38,700 bases of DNA from positions 1 to 38,700 of the forward strand of contig CAJQNF010000050.1 of the NCBI GenBank assembly GCA_905479625.1. The letters run 5' to 3'. The position numbers and the translations under genes were made by a program. The notes under the pieces are model-generated. The model saw only the letters and a program-made list of their open reading frames with translations. It made no database searches and had not been told where the DNA came from. Shown piece after piece: positions 17,951 to 27,039 of the stretch; position 1 is the stretch's first letter, and every line of letters starts with the position of its first letter. Origin of the DNA: an uncultured Flavobacteriaceae bacterium. Its GTDB lineage: Bacteria > Bacteroidota > Bacteroidia > Flavobacteriales > Flavobacteriaceae.

Positions 17951-18520
17951 TTACATCAACACTTGGTGATTCCTAAAACAATCCTCTACATGGTCATTTA
18001 CCATGCCTACTGCTTGCATAAAAGCATAGATCACTGTTGAGCCCACAAACTTAAATCCTTGTTTTTTTAATTCTTTAGAAATGATATCAGATAAATTGGA
18101 TGTTGCAGGAACATTACTTAAGTCGACTCTTTGATTTTGAATTGGTTTCCCGTCTGAAAACTTCCAAAAGTAGTTTGAAAAACTGCCATGTTCTTTTTGT
18201 AATTTTAGAAAGGTTTGTGCATTGCCAATTGTGGCTCGTATTTTCAATTTATTTCTGACAATTCCCGCATCGAGTAAAAGAGTCTCGTATTTGTCTTCTC
18301 CATAAGTAGCGATTTTTTGATAATCAAAATCATCAAATGCCTTCCTGAAATTTTCCCTCTTTCTCAAAATGGTAATCCAACTTAACCCTGCCTGAAAGGT
18401 TTCAAGCACTAGAAATTCAAACAATTTATCATCTGAAAATACCGGAACGCCCCATTCCTGGTCATGATAGGCAACATATAACGGGTCTTCTCCACACCAG
18501 GCACATCTTGATTTAATCAT
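17951..18520 (-). CDS. tag: DNA-3-methyladenine glycosylase I
   Basis: 189 residues, full length. It excises 3-methyladenine from alkylated DNA, starting base excision repair. The four zinc ligands of the E. coli enzyme (Cys4, His17, His175, Cys179) match Cys6, His19, His177 and Cys181 here, all shifted by two. The motifs RCAWCGEDPLYVAYHDQEWG, the GLSWITILRKRENFRKAF helix-hairpin region and HVEDCF are clear. Divergent from the Gre-like gene across 91 bp. Confidence 0.96.
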   Translation of the reverse strand: MIKSRCAWCGEDPLYVAYHDQEWGVPVFSDDKLFEFLVLETFQAGLSWITILRKRENFRKAFDDFDYQKIATYGEDKYETLLLDAGIVRNKLKIRATIGNAQTFLKLQKEHGSFSNYFWKFSDGKPIQNQRVDLSNVPATSNLSDIISKELKKQGFKFVGSTVIYAFMQAVGMVNDHVEDCFRNHQVLM

Positions 18521-18611
18521 ACTGTTTATTTTTACGACTTCTAAGATAAATCGTTTTCCTAAAAGAACATAGTAGAAGTTATTTTCTGTTATTTTTGATT
18601 AAAATCTATTT

Positions 18612-19061
18612 ATGGTACTCAAAGAGGATTTATTGAAGCAGTGCGTTTTATTTGTGAATGATAAATTGGAAATTATCGAGACGATTATGTCTGAGAATCG
18701 CAAGGCCTTGGAGCAGGAATCTAAAAGCTCGGCGGGCGACAAACATGAAACCGGACGGGCTATGCTGCATCTTGAAATGGAAAAGGCATCACAACAATTA
18801 GACGTGGCACAGCAAATGAAGGAAACCCTTCACAGAATCCAATTAAATTCAGTGTCGAAAAAGATTAAATTGGGAAGTCTGATCGCTACAGATCAGGGTA
18901 TTTACTTTTTATCCATTAGTGCGGGGCAACTTACAGTTGATGGAAATAGTTATTATGCCATATCACCTTCTTCTCCGATTGGAGCACTTTTATTAGGAAA
19001 AGAAAAAGGGGCCCACATAGTGCTTGGATCCAAGGTCATCAAAATCCTTACCATAGACTAA
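18612..19061 (+). CDS. GreA/GreB-like small protein (putative RNA polymerase-binding factor)
   Basis: 149 residues. Residues ~1-85 are predicted to form a long helical hairpin. Its turn carries AGDKHETG with Asp43 and Glu46, matching the spacing of the acidic tip of E. coli GreA (Asp41, Glu44 in GDLSENA). Residues ~90-149 resemble the FKBP-like C-terminal domain of Gre factors (ISPSSPIGALLLGKEKGAHI compares with ISxxSPIxxxLxGKexGD). Gre factors enter the secondary channel of RNA polymerase and stimulate cleavage of backtracked RNA. In databases relatives are, as I recall, often labelled 3-oxoacyl-ACP synthase, which nothing in the sequence supports. The overall similarity to true Gre proteins is modest, so a Gfh-like or other role is possible. 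A TATTTTTG -7 box lies at 18590-18597. Confidence 0.7.
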   Translation: MVLKEDLLKQCVLFVNDKLEIIETIMSENRKALEQESKSSAGDKHETGRAMLHLEMEKASQQLDVAQQMKETLHRIQLNSVSKKIKLGSLIATDQGIYFLSISAGQLTVDGNSYYAISPSSPIGALLLGKEKGAHIVLGSKVIKILTID

Positions 19062-19085
19062 CGCCAATCACTGATTATATTATCC

Positions 19086-21224
19086 CTAGTTTTTGACTTC
19101 CGTATTTAAGTTTGTAATCCCCATATTGAAAAGGGTAAAGCTAAAAATATCTGCATACTGGTCAATGGTCTTGGAAACAGGTGTTCCAGCTCCATGTCCG
19201 GCCTGGGTTTCTATTCTGATCAAAACCGGATTGTCACCTTTTTGCTTATCCTGAAGTTCAGCGGCAAATTTAAAGGAATGCGCCGGTACCACTCTGTCAT
19301 CGTGATCTCCTGTAGTTACCATTGTTGCAGGATATGACACATCTTTTTTTACATTGTGCACCGGTGAATAATTATAAAGATATGCGAACATTTCTTCACT
19401 TTGTTCTGAGGTTCCGTAGTCGTGTCCCCAACCTGCACCGGCGGTGAAAGTGTGGTATCGAAGCATATCCAAAACACCAACTGCAGGCAATGCCACCTGC
19501 ATTAGGTCAGGTCTTTGCGTCATGGTAGCACCAACAAGTAATCCACCATTAGATCCTCCTCTAATAGCTAAAAATTTACTGGATGTATATTTTTCATTGA
19601 TAAGGTATTCTGCCGCAGCAATAAAGTCATCGAATACGTTTTGTTTATTCATTTGGGTCCCTGCTTCATGCCAGGCCTTTCCATATTCACCACCACCCCT
19701 TAAATTGGCTACAGCATATACACCTCCCATTTCGAGCCAGGTGGCATTCACAATACTAAAGGTTGGGGTAAGACTTATGTTGAAACCTCCATATCCATAA
19801 AGAATGGTAGGGTTGTTTCCATCCAGTTTTGTTCCTTTTTTAAAGGTAATGATCATTGGCACTTTGGTTCCGTCTTTAGATGCGTAAAACACCTGTTTGG
19901 ACTCATAATCATCTGACTTAAACCCAACTTCAGGCTTCTTGAATAATTTAGAGCTGCCTTTTGATGGGTCAAATAAATAAATTGAAGAAGGAGTTGTATA
20001 GTTGGTAAATGAAAAGTAGAGTGTCTTATCTTTCATTTTACCACTAAACCCAGAACTGCTTCCTAAACCAGGAAGTTTGATCTCTCTGACGAGATTCCCT
20101 TTATCACTGTATTGGAACACCTTTGAAATGGCATCAATCATATATTCCGCAAAGAAATAACCAGCTCCGGTAGAAATGTTTAATACATCCTTGGTTTCGC
20201 CAATAAAGTCTTTCCAGTTTTCAGGTTCCGGTTTATCAAATTCAAATGTCATGACTTTCTTATTAGGTGCATCAAGATTGGTAGAAACATATAATAGGTC
20301 ACCTTTACTGAAAATCACTGAATGGTCGTTCTCGAAATTATTGACAAGGCATTTTAATTCATTTTTTGGATTGCCTAAGTCTTTTATATACAATTCATTA
20401 CCAGAGGTTGATTTTGCTGCATTGACAACAAGATATCGTTCATCTTCAGTAATGTATCCAAATACATACCTTCTTTTTGTATCCAGACCAAAAATGACCT
20501 GATCACTGCTCTGAGGCGTACCCAATTTATGATAATACAATTTATGCTGGTCAGTTTTGGCTGATAATTCACTCCCATCTGGTTTGTCGTAACTGGAGTA
20601 ATAAAACCCTTCATTTTTGTACCATGAAAGAGCGCTAAATTTGACATCTTTAATCGTATCCTCAAGGATCTCTTTACTAAGCGCATCTATGACGATGACC
20701 TTTCTCCAGTCAGAACCGCCTTCTGAAATAGCATAGGCTACTTTTTTACCATCTTTTGTGAATGACACATCACTTAAAGAGGTGGTTCCGTCTTCAGAAA
20801 ATGTATTTGGATCAAGGAAAACCTCTGCCTCCATGCCTTCTTTTTGTCGGAATAAGACGTATTGGTTTTGCAAGCCGTCATTTTTATAAAAGTAATCATA
20901 ATCACCATGTCGGGTTGGAGAACTGTATTTTTCATAGTTCCATAACTTGGTCATTCTTTCCTTGATTTGATCACGGTAAGGAATATGATCAAGGTACCCT
21001 TGAGTTACTTTATTTTGTGATTTAACCCAATCTTCGGTGTTGGAAGATCTGTCGTCCTCCAGCCATCTGTAGGGATCTGCTACTTCTTTTCCAAAATAAT
21101 TGTCAATAGTTGTACCTTTTGTCGTTTCAGGATAAGTCAAAGTTGCAGTTGATTTTTGAGCATACGTATTGCCGACCAAACAAGTGAGCAACACAGCTGA
21201 TTTTAGATGAAGTTTTACTTTCAT
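19086..21224 (-). CDS. Prolyl oligopeptidase family serine peptidase (S9A)
   Basis: 712 residues. A signal peptide (to about residue 22, ending TYAQ) precedes the seven-bladed propeller (~90-440) and the C-terminal alpha/beta hydrolase domain. The triad is visible as Ser558 (RGGSNGG), Asp642 (GDHDDRVVP) and His677 (AGHGAG), spaced as in porcine prolyl oligopeptidase (554/641/680). It cleaves short peptides after proline in the periplasm. It lies 29 nt downstream of the NifU-like gene, so the two probably share a transcript; there is no obvious functional link. Confidence 0.96.
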   Translation of the reverse strand: MKVKLHLKSAVLLTCLVGNTYAQKSTATLTYPETTKGTTIDNYFGKEVADPYRWLEDDRSSNTEDWVKSQNKVTQGYLDHIPYRDQIKERMTKLWNYEKYSSPTRHGDYDYFYKNDGLQNQYVLFRQKEGMEAEVFLDPNTFSEDGTTSLSDVSFTKDGKKVAYAISEGGSDWRKVIVIDALSKEILEDTIKDVKFSALSWYKNEGFYYSSYDKPDGSELSAKTDQHKLYYHKLGTPQSSDQVIFGLDTKRRYVFGYITEDERYLVVNAAKSTSGNELYIKDLGNPKNELKCLVNNFENDHSVIFSKGDLLYVSTNLDAPNKKVMTFEFDKPEPENWKDFIGETKDVLNISTGAGYFFAEYMIDAISKVFQYSDKGNLVREIKLPGLGSSSGFSGKMKDKTLYFSFTNYTTPSSIYLFDPSKGSSKLFKKPEVGFKSDDYESKQVFYASKDGTKVPMIITFKKGTKLDGNNPTILYGYGGFNISLTPTFSIVNATWLEMGGVYAVANLRGGGEYGKAWHEAGTQMNKQNVFDDFIAAAEYLINEKYTSSKFLAIRGGSNGGLLVGATMTQRPDLMQVALPAVGVLDMLRYHTFTAGAGWGHDYGTSEQSEEMFAYLYNYSPVHNVKKDVSYPATMVTTGDHDDRVVPAHSFKFAAELQDKQKGDNPVLIRIETQAGHGAGTPVSKTIDQYADIFSFTLFNMGITNLNTEVKN

Positions 21225-21253
21225 TACGTTAAGTGTAAAAGGCTACTAGTTAT

Positions 21254-22138
21254 TTAATTCATGGCGTTTACCGTACCAATTTTTCCTGGTAATAGTTGTT
21301 TGAGCGTCGCTTCAATACCGTTCTTTAGGGTTATAGTCGATGAGGGACAGCCGTTACAGGCACCTTGAAGTAATACATTTACTTCTTTTGTTTCAGCAAC
21401 ATAAGAGAGAAACTGGATGTTACCACCATCACCGGCAACCGCAGGTTTTATGTATTCCTCCAAAACGGCAATAATCTCTTTAGAGATATCATCATCAGTT
21501 ACCTTAAATTTAGAATTATCCTGCTGTGATTCCTTCGTCACCGGAGCGTACCCTTCCGCTACAATTCTTCGGTCACTTTGCAGGTATTCCTTTAAAAAAT
21601 CCCTTAATGTATTGTTTACTTCAAACCATTCAAGATCATTCGATTTCTGTATAGAAACATAATTATCCGAGATAAATATTTCTTTAACAAAGGGAAATTG
21701 AAAAAGCTCGAAAGCCAAGGGAACTTCATGTGCATCTGCCTGTTCGCTAAGTTCTATATTCTGATTGCTTAACAGCTTATTGGTCACAAATTTTTGAACA
21801 TTTGGATTTGGTGTGCTTTCGGCATAAACTTCTACAATTTGTTCTTTTTTATCCTCCGAAAATACAGATTCATTTTGCTGCAGATAAACCTCGAGTATTT
21901 CCTGAAGCTCTTTTTCTACTTCTTTCCATTCAAGAATATCAAATTTTTCAAGGGCAATAAAGTTTGCGGTAATAAATACTTTTTTGACGAAGGGCAAATG
22001 AAATAGCTGCTGCACCAAGGCAGAGTTCTTTGCATCGTCAATTGAATTGTATTCAAAACTACTTTCTGTAAGTATTTTGTTTGCGACAAACTTGATGATC
22101 GATGGATTTGACGTGTATTCTATTTTTATTTTAGACAT
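21254..22138 (-). CDS. Nfu/NifU-like Fe-S cluster carrier with two Nfu_N domains
   Basis: 294 residues. The C-terminal NifU domain (~218-290) carries the Fe-S scaffold motif CNGC (Cys261, Cys264), with SSTITLKNGIE just after. In front are two copies of the Nfu N-terminal domain (~3-90 and ~103-195), seen from the repeated pattern TPNPNVQKFVTNKLL / TSNPSIIKFVANKIL and LFQFPFVKEIFISDNYVSI / LFHLPFVKKVFITANFIAL. Nfu proteins hand clusters to target apoproteins in the cytoplasm. Such duplicated-N forms are common in Flavobacteriia. A -7 box TAGATTTG on the minus strand (22165-22158) lies upstream. Confidence 0.93.
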   Translation of the reverse strand: MSKIKIEYTSNPSIIKFVANKILTESSFEYNSIDDAKNSALVQQLFHLPFVKKVFITANFIALEKFDILEWKEVEKELQEILEVYLQQNESVFSEDKKEQIVEVYAESTPNPNVQKFVTNKLLSNQNIELSEQADAHEVPLAFELFQFPFVKEIFISDNYVSIQKSNDLEWFEVNNTLRDFLKEYLQSDRRIVAEGYAPVTKESQQDNSKFKVTDDDISKEIIAVLEEYIKPAVAGDGGNIQFLSYVAETKEVNVLLQGACNGCPSSTITLKNGIEATLKQLLPGKIGTVNAMN

Positions 22139-22220
22139 AAGTATATTCGTTGGAATGCAAATCTACGAAAGTATTTTTTCTTACTTTTGAGACTTGTGTT
22201 AAATCCTTCAAAAAAAGACA

Positions 22221-22730
22221 ATGATCATAAAAGAACTCAATGGTATTAAACCGGTTTTTGGAAAAGACTGCTTTTTTGCTGAAAACTCTGTAGTAGTAGG
22301 CGATGTGACCATGGGAGATCAATGCAGTATTTGGTACAATGCCGTGATCAGGGGAGATGTGCATTTTATTAAGATTGGAAACAAGGTGAACATACAGGAT
22401 GGAGCCGTAATTCATGCCACCTACAAGAAATCACCGACTCATATTGGAAATAATGTTTCAATTGGCCACAATGCCTTAGTTCATGGCTGTAACATACATG
22501 ATAACGTGCTTATTGGCATGGGAGCCATTGTTATGGATGATTGTGTTATTGAAAGCAATAGTATCATAGCAGCGGGAGCAGTTGTTACTAAGGGAACATT
22601 GGTTCCTGCAGGATCTGTATTTGCTGGAATGCCAGCGAAAAAAATAAAGGATATTGATCAGGATCTTATTGCTGGAGAGATAGATAGAATTGCCAATAAT
22701 TATGTGAAATATGCTAGTTGGTATGAATAA
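22221..22730 (+). CDS. Gamma-carbonic anhydrase family protein
   Basis: 169 residues of left-handed beta-helix hexapeptide repeats (IGNKVNIQDGAVIHA, HIGNNVSIGHNALVHGC, IGMGAIVMDDCVIESNSIIAAGAVV). The three metal ligands His65, His83 and His88 match the Cam family, so a zinc- or iron-dependent carbonic anhydrase is likely, though many family members show no activity. Acts as a trimer in the cytoplasm. Possible -7 box TACTTTTG at 22182-22189. Divergent from the Nfu gene, and facing ompH across a shared terminator. Confidence 0.9.
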   Translation: MIIKELNGIKPVFGKDCFFAENSVVVGDVTMGDQCSIWYNAVIRGDVHFIKIGNKVNIQDGAVIHATYKKSPTHIGNNVSIGHNALVHGCNIHDNVLIGMGAIVMDDCVIESNSIIAAGAVVTKGTLVPAGSVFAGMPAKKIKDIDQDLIAGEIDRIANNYVKYASWYE

Positions 22731-22790
22731 GGCTAGCAACATCTTAAATTCATACATTTTCCTAACCAAGGTTTCTTCAGATAAAGACAA

Positions 22791-22821
22791 AAAAAACATC
22801 CTAGAAGCAAGGATGTTTTTT
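22791..22821 (+). terminator. Bidirectional terminator between the gamma-CA and ompH genes
   Basis: Stem AAAAAACATCCT (22791-22802) / AGGATGTTTTTT (22810-22821) with a 7-nt loop. A and T runs on the two sides make it effective for both converging genes. Confidence 0.88.
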
Positions 22822-22840
22822 TATACATAAACAATTGATT

Positions 22841-23347
22841 TTATTGAATACCAAGTTTAGTTTTAACACTTGGCATTAGGTCTTCACCTTCAAAAACAAT
22901 TAATCCTTTTCCAGGAGATGCGTCTAACACATATTTCACTCCTTTTTCAGTAGCTACGTCACTAACTGCTTTTTGCGCTTTTTCAACGATAGGCTTCAAA
23001 AGATCAAATCTTTTCTTTTGGATTTCCTGGTCCGCAGTTTGGGCATATTTTTGAATTTTTTGCTTTAGGCCTTCAACTTCTACTCTTCTTTCTTCATTTT
23101 TCGCATCAGTTTGTGTAGGTGCTTCAGCATCATATTTTTGCAATTTAGCTTGTAAAGCAGTTGCCTGTGCATTGTACTCATCTGCATAAGTTTGTTGAAC
23201 CTTTTTCAATTCTGTCTCCATTGCTTTTGTTTCTGGCATAGCCATCAACAATTGTTCGCTATCGATATGCGCAACATTTTGAGCCTGAACTGTATTAAAA
23301 GCCATCAAAAGTGCGAATGCCACGAATAAATTTCTAAATAATTTCAT
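22841..23347 (-). CDS. OmpH/Skp family periplasmic chaperone
   Basis: 168 residues. A signal peptide ends at VQAQ (about residue 22). The mature protein has the Skp layout: a short beta part (NVAHIDSEQLLMAMPET), two long helices (about 45-125) forming the tentacle, and a return strand (GVKYVLDAS...LIVFEG). Skp trimers hold unfolded outer-membrane proteins for BamA. It is the last gene of the envelope operon, 47 nt after the larger OmpH gene. Confidence 0.92.
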   Translation of the reverse strand: MKLFRNLFVAFALLMAFNTVQAQNVAHIDSEQLLMAMPETKAMETELKKVQQTYADEYNAQATALQAKLQKYDAEAPTQTDAKNEERRVEVEGLKQKIQKYAQTADQEIQKKRFDLLKPIVEKAQKAVSDVATEKGVKYVLDASPGKGLIVFEGEDLMPSVKTKLGIQ

Positions 23348-23394
23348 TTTTCAAATAATTTGTTATTAATAATTTTTTTGTTTTTACTTCTTTT

Positions 23395-24288
23395 TTAATC
23401 CTTGTTATCTATTGCTTCTTCTCTCTGTTTTTTTCTGTCTTCAATTTCTTTTAATTTAGCAGCCCTTTTTTCTTCGGCTACCTGCTTTAGAGAATCTCTC
23501 ATTCTTGCTCTGGACTCCTGTTGGGCTTTGATCCTCTGTTTGAGCTCTTCTCTTTTTGCTATTCTTTCCTCAAGTTTCAGTTGCTCCGGGGTCTTTTCTT
23601 CAGGAATTTTTTCATTAACATACTCTCCCGTATCATCAGCTTCAGTCTCTTCCGCAGTTTCCTGTGCAGCTTCGGTGTCATTTTCATTTTCAAGAACAGT
23701 TGGGCTACTGATCACTCCGGCCTTCGCTAGTCTTTCAGTCTTCAGATCTTGTACAGCCTTTCTTTTCCTGTTTTTTACGATTGTATTCAATACCAATTCA
23801 CTGATATCGTATTTATTGTTACTATACAACATAATCAGGTCACTTGATTTATCAAGAACAAAGTCATAACGCTTCTTTGTAGCGATATCCTGAATGGCAT
23901 TATATACTTGGTCCTGAACAGGTTTTACAAACTGCTTTCTCATTTGAAATAAATCACCTGTAGGTCCGAAATAAGCCTGTTGTAATCGTCTCAATTCCTG
24001 TTCCTTAATATCTATGTCCTCTTCTCTTTCGCTAATCAATTCCTTAGTAAGTAATGATTTTTCATTGCTCAGATCAGTTTTCATCTGTTGAATCTCATCA
24101 GAAAGCACATCAAGTTTTTCCTGCCAGGTATTCACTTTATTATCTAACTGAGCCTGAGCAGCTGCATATTGAGGAACATTTTCCAAAATATAGTTCATAT
24201 CTATATAAGCTATCCTTTGTGGTTTTTGGGCATTAACCATAAAGTTAAAACTTATTAAGACTATAAATAAAACCTTATTTACTTTCAT
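23395..24288 (-). CDS. OmpH/Skp family protein with long charged C-terminal extension
   Basis: 297 residues from the ATG at 24288; the frame reaches a TTG at 24345, but the ATG gives a normal signal peptide (MKVNKVLFIVLISFNFMVNAQ). The Skp core (about 25-180) has IAYIDMNYILENVPQY and the return strand KRYDFVLDKSSDLIMLYSN. About 100 more residues follow: an acidic segment (~195-225), then a Lys/Glu/Arg-rich helix (~230-290) likely to form a coiled coil. Plain Skp stops near 160 residues, so the tail is extra. It lies between bamA (gap 63 nt) and the second ompH, as in other Bacteroidota. Confidence 0.9.
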   Translation of the reverse strand: MKVNKVLFIVLISFNFMVNAQKPQRIAYIDMNYILENVPQYAAAQAQLDNKVNTWQEKLDVLSDEIQQMKTDLSNEKSLLTKELISEREEDIDIKEQELRRLQQAYFGPTGDLFQMRKQFVKPVQDQVYNAIQDIATKKRYDFVLDKSSDLIMLYSNNKYDISELVLNTIVKNRKRKAVQDLKTERLAKAGVISSPTVLENENDTEAAQETAEETEADDTGEYVNEKIPEEKTPEQLKLEERIAKREELKQRIKAQQESRARMRDSLKQVAEEKRAAKLKEIEDRKKQREEAIDNKD

Positions 24289-24351
24289 TCTATTAATTTT
24301 CAAGAAAATATCGTGCCATTTCTTGATTTTGGGCAAATATAGCAATTTAGC

Positions 24352-27039
24352 TTAAAACTGTTGTCCTATGATAAAATGTGTTTGCCATCCTGAAATCTGA
24401 TTGGATCCGGGTATCGTATCGAAACCATATCCAAAATCAACTCCAAGTAAACCAAAAGCTGGCATAAATACTCTGATACCACCACCAGCAGACCTTTTTA
24501 AAGTAAAGGGCCTGTATTGATCAAATTCATTCCATGAGTTACCTCCTTCTAAAAAGGTAAGGGCATAGATTGAAGCTGAAGGTTTTAAGGTTATAGGATA
24601 TCTTAATTCAAATGCTACTTTATTGTAAATTGTTCCTCCTGTTTGTGATGACAAACTCGAATTTGGATAACCCCTTAACGCTACCGTGGTTCTACCATCA
24701 AACCTTCCTGTTTGCATTCCATCGCCACCTAAATAGAATCTTTCAAATGGGGGTGCGCCTATCTCATCATTGTAATGGCCAAGGAAACCTAATTCTGCAT
24801 TAGACATCAATACCATTTTCCCTATAACAGGGCTGTACCATTTCCCACTAAACACAATTTTATAGAATTCAATCCACTTGTATTTTTCTTCATCTGGAAG
24901 GTCTGTATAATCCCTGTCGTCTAGTAATGAATAAGGCGGAGTAAGTTTTAATAAGACGTTAAATTGAGATCCTCCAGAAGGAAACACCGGGTTTGGACCG
25001 GCTGAACTTCTTCCAAAATTAACCGCAAAGTTGAAGTTATTTGAAACCCCATTAGAAAAATCAAAAGACGATATATTATAATTCTTTAATTTATAGCGCT
25101 GGTAATTAAATGAAGTTGACAAGGTAAAGAAATCATCGGGCCATTTTAATCGTTGACTAAGCCCAACTGAGGCACCAATAATATCAAGTAGTTGATCCTT
25201 ATCCACATCATTTGTAAATGGATCAAAACCGAATTGACTCGAGTTATAGATAGAAAAGTTAAAACCTTTAGGCTTTTTACCACCCATCCATGGTTCAGAA
25301 AAAGAAAGGCTATAAGTTCTGTAAAATTTACTCACCTGCAGTCGAAGTGCTATATTCTGACCGTCTCCACGTGGAACAGGTTTGTATTCCTTAAAATTGA
25401 ATAGATTTTTTACCGAGAAGTTGTTAAAGGAAAGCCCAAGTGTTCCAACAAAAGTTCCTCCACCGTAACCTCCTTGTAATTCAATCTGACTCGAACCTTT
25501 CTCAGAAACAGAATATTCGATATCAGCTGTTTTGTCAGCAAAATTAGGCTGAACATCCGGCACTATATTTTCCGGATCGATAAACCCAAGCTGTCCAAGT
25601 TCACGAATAGTTCTTACAATATCGCTCTTACTGAAAAGGTCACCCGGTTTGGTCCTGATCTCTCTGTATAAAACATGATCATTAGTAACATCATTCCCTT
25701 TAACGGTTACTTTTCTTATGCTCGCTGGTTCATCTTCAATAATCCTGATTTCCAAGGCGATCGTATTATTTGCGGCACTGGTTTCTACAGCGTTTATTCT
25801 CGAAAACAGATATCCGTTATCAAGATAAGTATTTGTAATATCCTGTGATTCGGGAGTTCCGTCACCATATACTCTTTCATTTAGCGCTTTACCATTATAG
25901 GTAACCCCTTGTTCAATTCGCAGTATGCTTTGTAACTGTTGATCGGTGAAAACAGTATTACCCAGAAACGCAATGGAACCAAATTTATAGCGCTCACCCT
26001 GCGTTAAAAAGATATCAAGATTGATGGTATTGTCATCATTCCATGAGATTGAATCTTTTACGACCAAGGCATCCCTAAATCCTTTTTCCTGGAAAAGTTC
26101 CACCACCATATCAAGGTCTGCTTCATATAAATCCTCTACAAATTTTGAAGGGGAAAACATTCTCGTAATTCCTTTTTCCTTCGTCTTTTTCATGGCCTTT
26201 TTTAGCTTTTTATCTGATAAAGCTGTGTTGCCATGAAATGTAATATTTTTTATTTTTATTCTGTTCCCTTTGTCAATAGCGATAAGGGCATCTTGGGTAT
26301 TAGGAAAGCTTGTGTCTTTTCTGGTGTCAATCGTCACCTTTGTTTTTAAAAACCCCTTTTCTCTGTATTTATCCTTTATGAAGTTCTCGGTAGTTGTAAT
26401 TAGGTTTTCTGTTAGCATTGAACCCGCCTGGAACTCAATCTCTTTTTGAAGGTCATCAATTTTAGACTTTTTAAGTCCTGTAATGGTCACTTTTCCAACT
26501 TTATCCAGTTCACGGACATTTATTTCCAAGTACACGGCATCTCCGTCAATTTTGGTGACAAAAACATCGACATTAGAAAATAGTTTAGAGCTCCATAATC
26601 TTTTGATGGAGGAAGATAATTTATCCCCGGGAATTTTCAATCGCTGTCCTGAATTTAGGCCAGAAAATATAAGAATTGATTGTTCCGAAATGGTTTCATT
26701 TCCTATCACAGAAATTCCTCCTAAAAGATATTTTTTATTTTTCTCCAATATAATCGGACCTGAAACGACTTTTTTAATTGTATCAGCTGATTGAGCACCT
26801 GGATTCATTGAATCCATTGCGCTAAGGTTGGTTGGCGTCTTTAACGAATCAACACTTTGCTGGATAGCAGGTACAGTGTCAAGAGGTTTATTAACCGGTA
26901 TGGTATCTTGGGTAGTTGTAATGTTTTGGGGAGTGCTTTGCCCATTCACAGTAACACCAAAAAAGATAAAAAATAGCAGTAGAACCGCGTATCTTAAGCT
27001 ATATATTACTGTCTTCAATCTGTTCACTTGTTTTTCCAA
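24352..27039 (-). CDS. bamA: Outer membrane protein assembly factor BamA
   Basis: 895 residues. A signal segment (~10-33) is followed by a Ser/Thr/Pro-rich linker (~35-95) seen in Bacteroidota BamA proteins. POTRA domains follow (~100-480, with recurring motifs such as ISVIGNETISEQSILIFSGL and GNTALSDKKLKKAMKKT), then the Omp85 barrel (~490-895) ending in the aromatic GQQF. BamA folds barrel proteins into the outer membrane. The start lies 41 nt inside uppS: no in-frame start exists between the uppS stop and the signal sequence, so the overlap is real. Confidence 0.97.
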   Translation of the reverse strand: MEKQVNRLKTVIYSLRYAVLLLFFIFFGVTVNGQSTPQNITTTQDTIPVNKPLDTVPAIQQSVDSLKTPTNLSAMDSMNPGAQSADTIKKVVSGPIILEKNKKYLLGGISVIGNETISEQSILIFSGLNSGQRLKIPGDKLSSSIKRLWSSKLFSNVDVFVTKIDGDAVYLEINVRELDKVGKVTITGLKKSKIDDLQKEIEFQAGSMLTENLITTTENFIKDKYREKGFLKTKVTIDTRKDTSFPNTQDALIAIDKGNRIKIKNITFHGNTALSDKKLKKAMKKTKEKGITRMFSPSKFVEDLYEADLDMVVELFQEKGFRDALVVKDSISWNDDNTINLDIFLTQGERYKFGSIAFLGNTVFTDQQLQSILRIEQGVTYNGKALNERVYGDGTPESQDITNTYLDNGYLFSRINAVETSAANNTIALEIRIIEDEPASIRKVTVKGNDVTNDHVLYREIRTKPGDLFSKSDIVRTIRELGQLGFIDPENIVPDVQPNFADKTADIEYSVSEKGSSQIELQGGYGGGTFVGTLGLSFNNFSVKNLFNFKEYKPVPRGDGQNIALRLQVSKFYRTYSLSFSEPWMGGKKPKGFNFSIYNSSQFGFDPFTNDVDKDQLLDIIGASVGLSQRLKWPDDFFTLSTSFNYQRYKLKNYNISSFDFSNGVSNNFNFAVNFGRSSAGPNPVFPSGGSQFNVLLKLTPPYSLLDDRDYTDLPDEEKYKWIEFYKIVFSGKWYSPVIGKMVLMSNAELGFLGHYNDEIGAPPFERFYLGGDGMQTGRFDGRTTVALRGYPNSSLSSQTGGTIYNKVAFELRYPITLKPSASIYALTFLEGGNSWNEFDQYRPFTLKRSAGGGIRVFMPAFGLLGVDFGYGFDTIPGSNQISGWQTHFIIGQQF

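Noticed and set aside
23402-23869. 155-residue Ser-rich frame antisense to the ompH tail
   Set aside because: Ser/Phe/Leu-rich antisense frames are expected opposite Lys/Glu-rich coding sequence; no independent evidence.
24289-24345. TTG-initiated extension of the larger OmpH
   Set aside because: It would bury the signal peptide behind 19 residues; the ATG at 24288 gives a normal signal.
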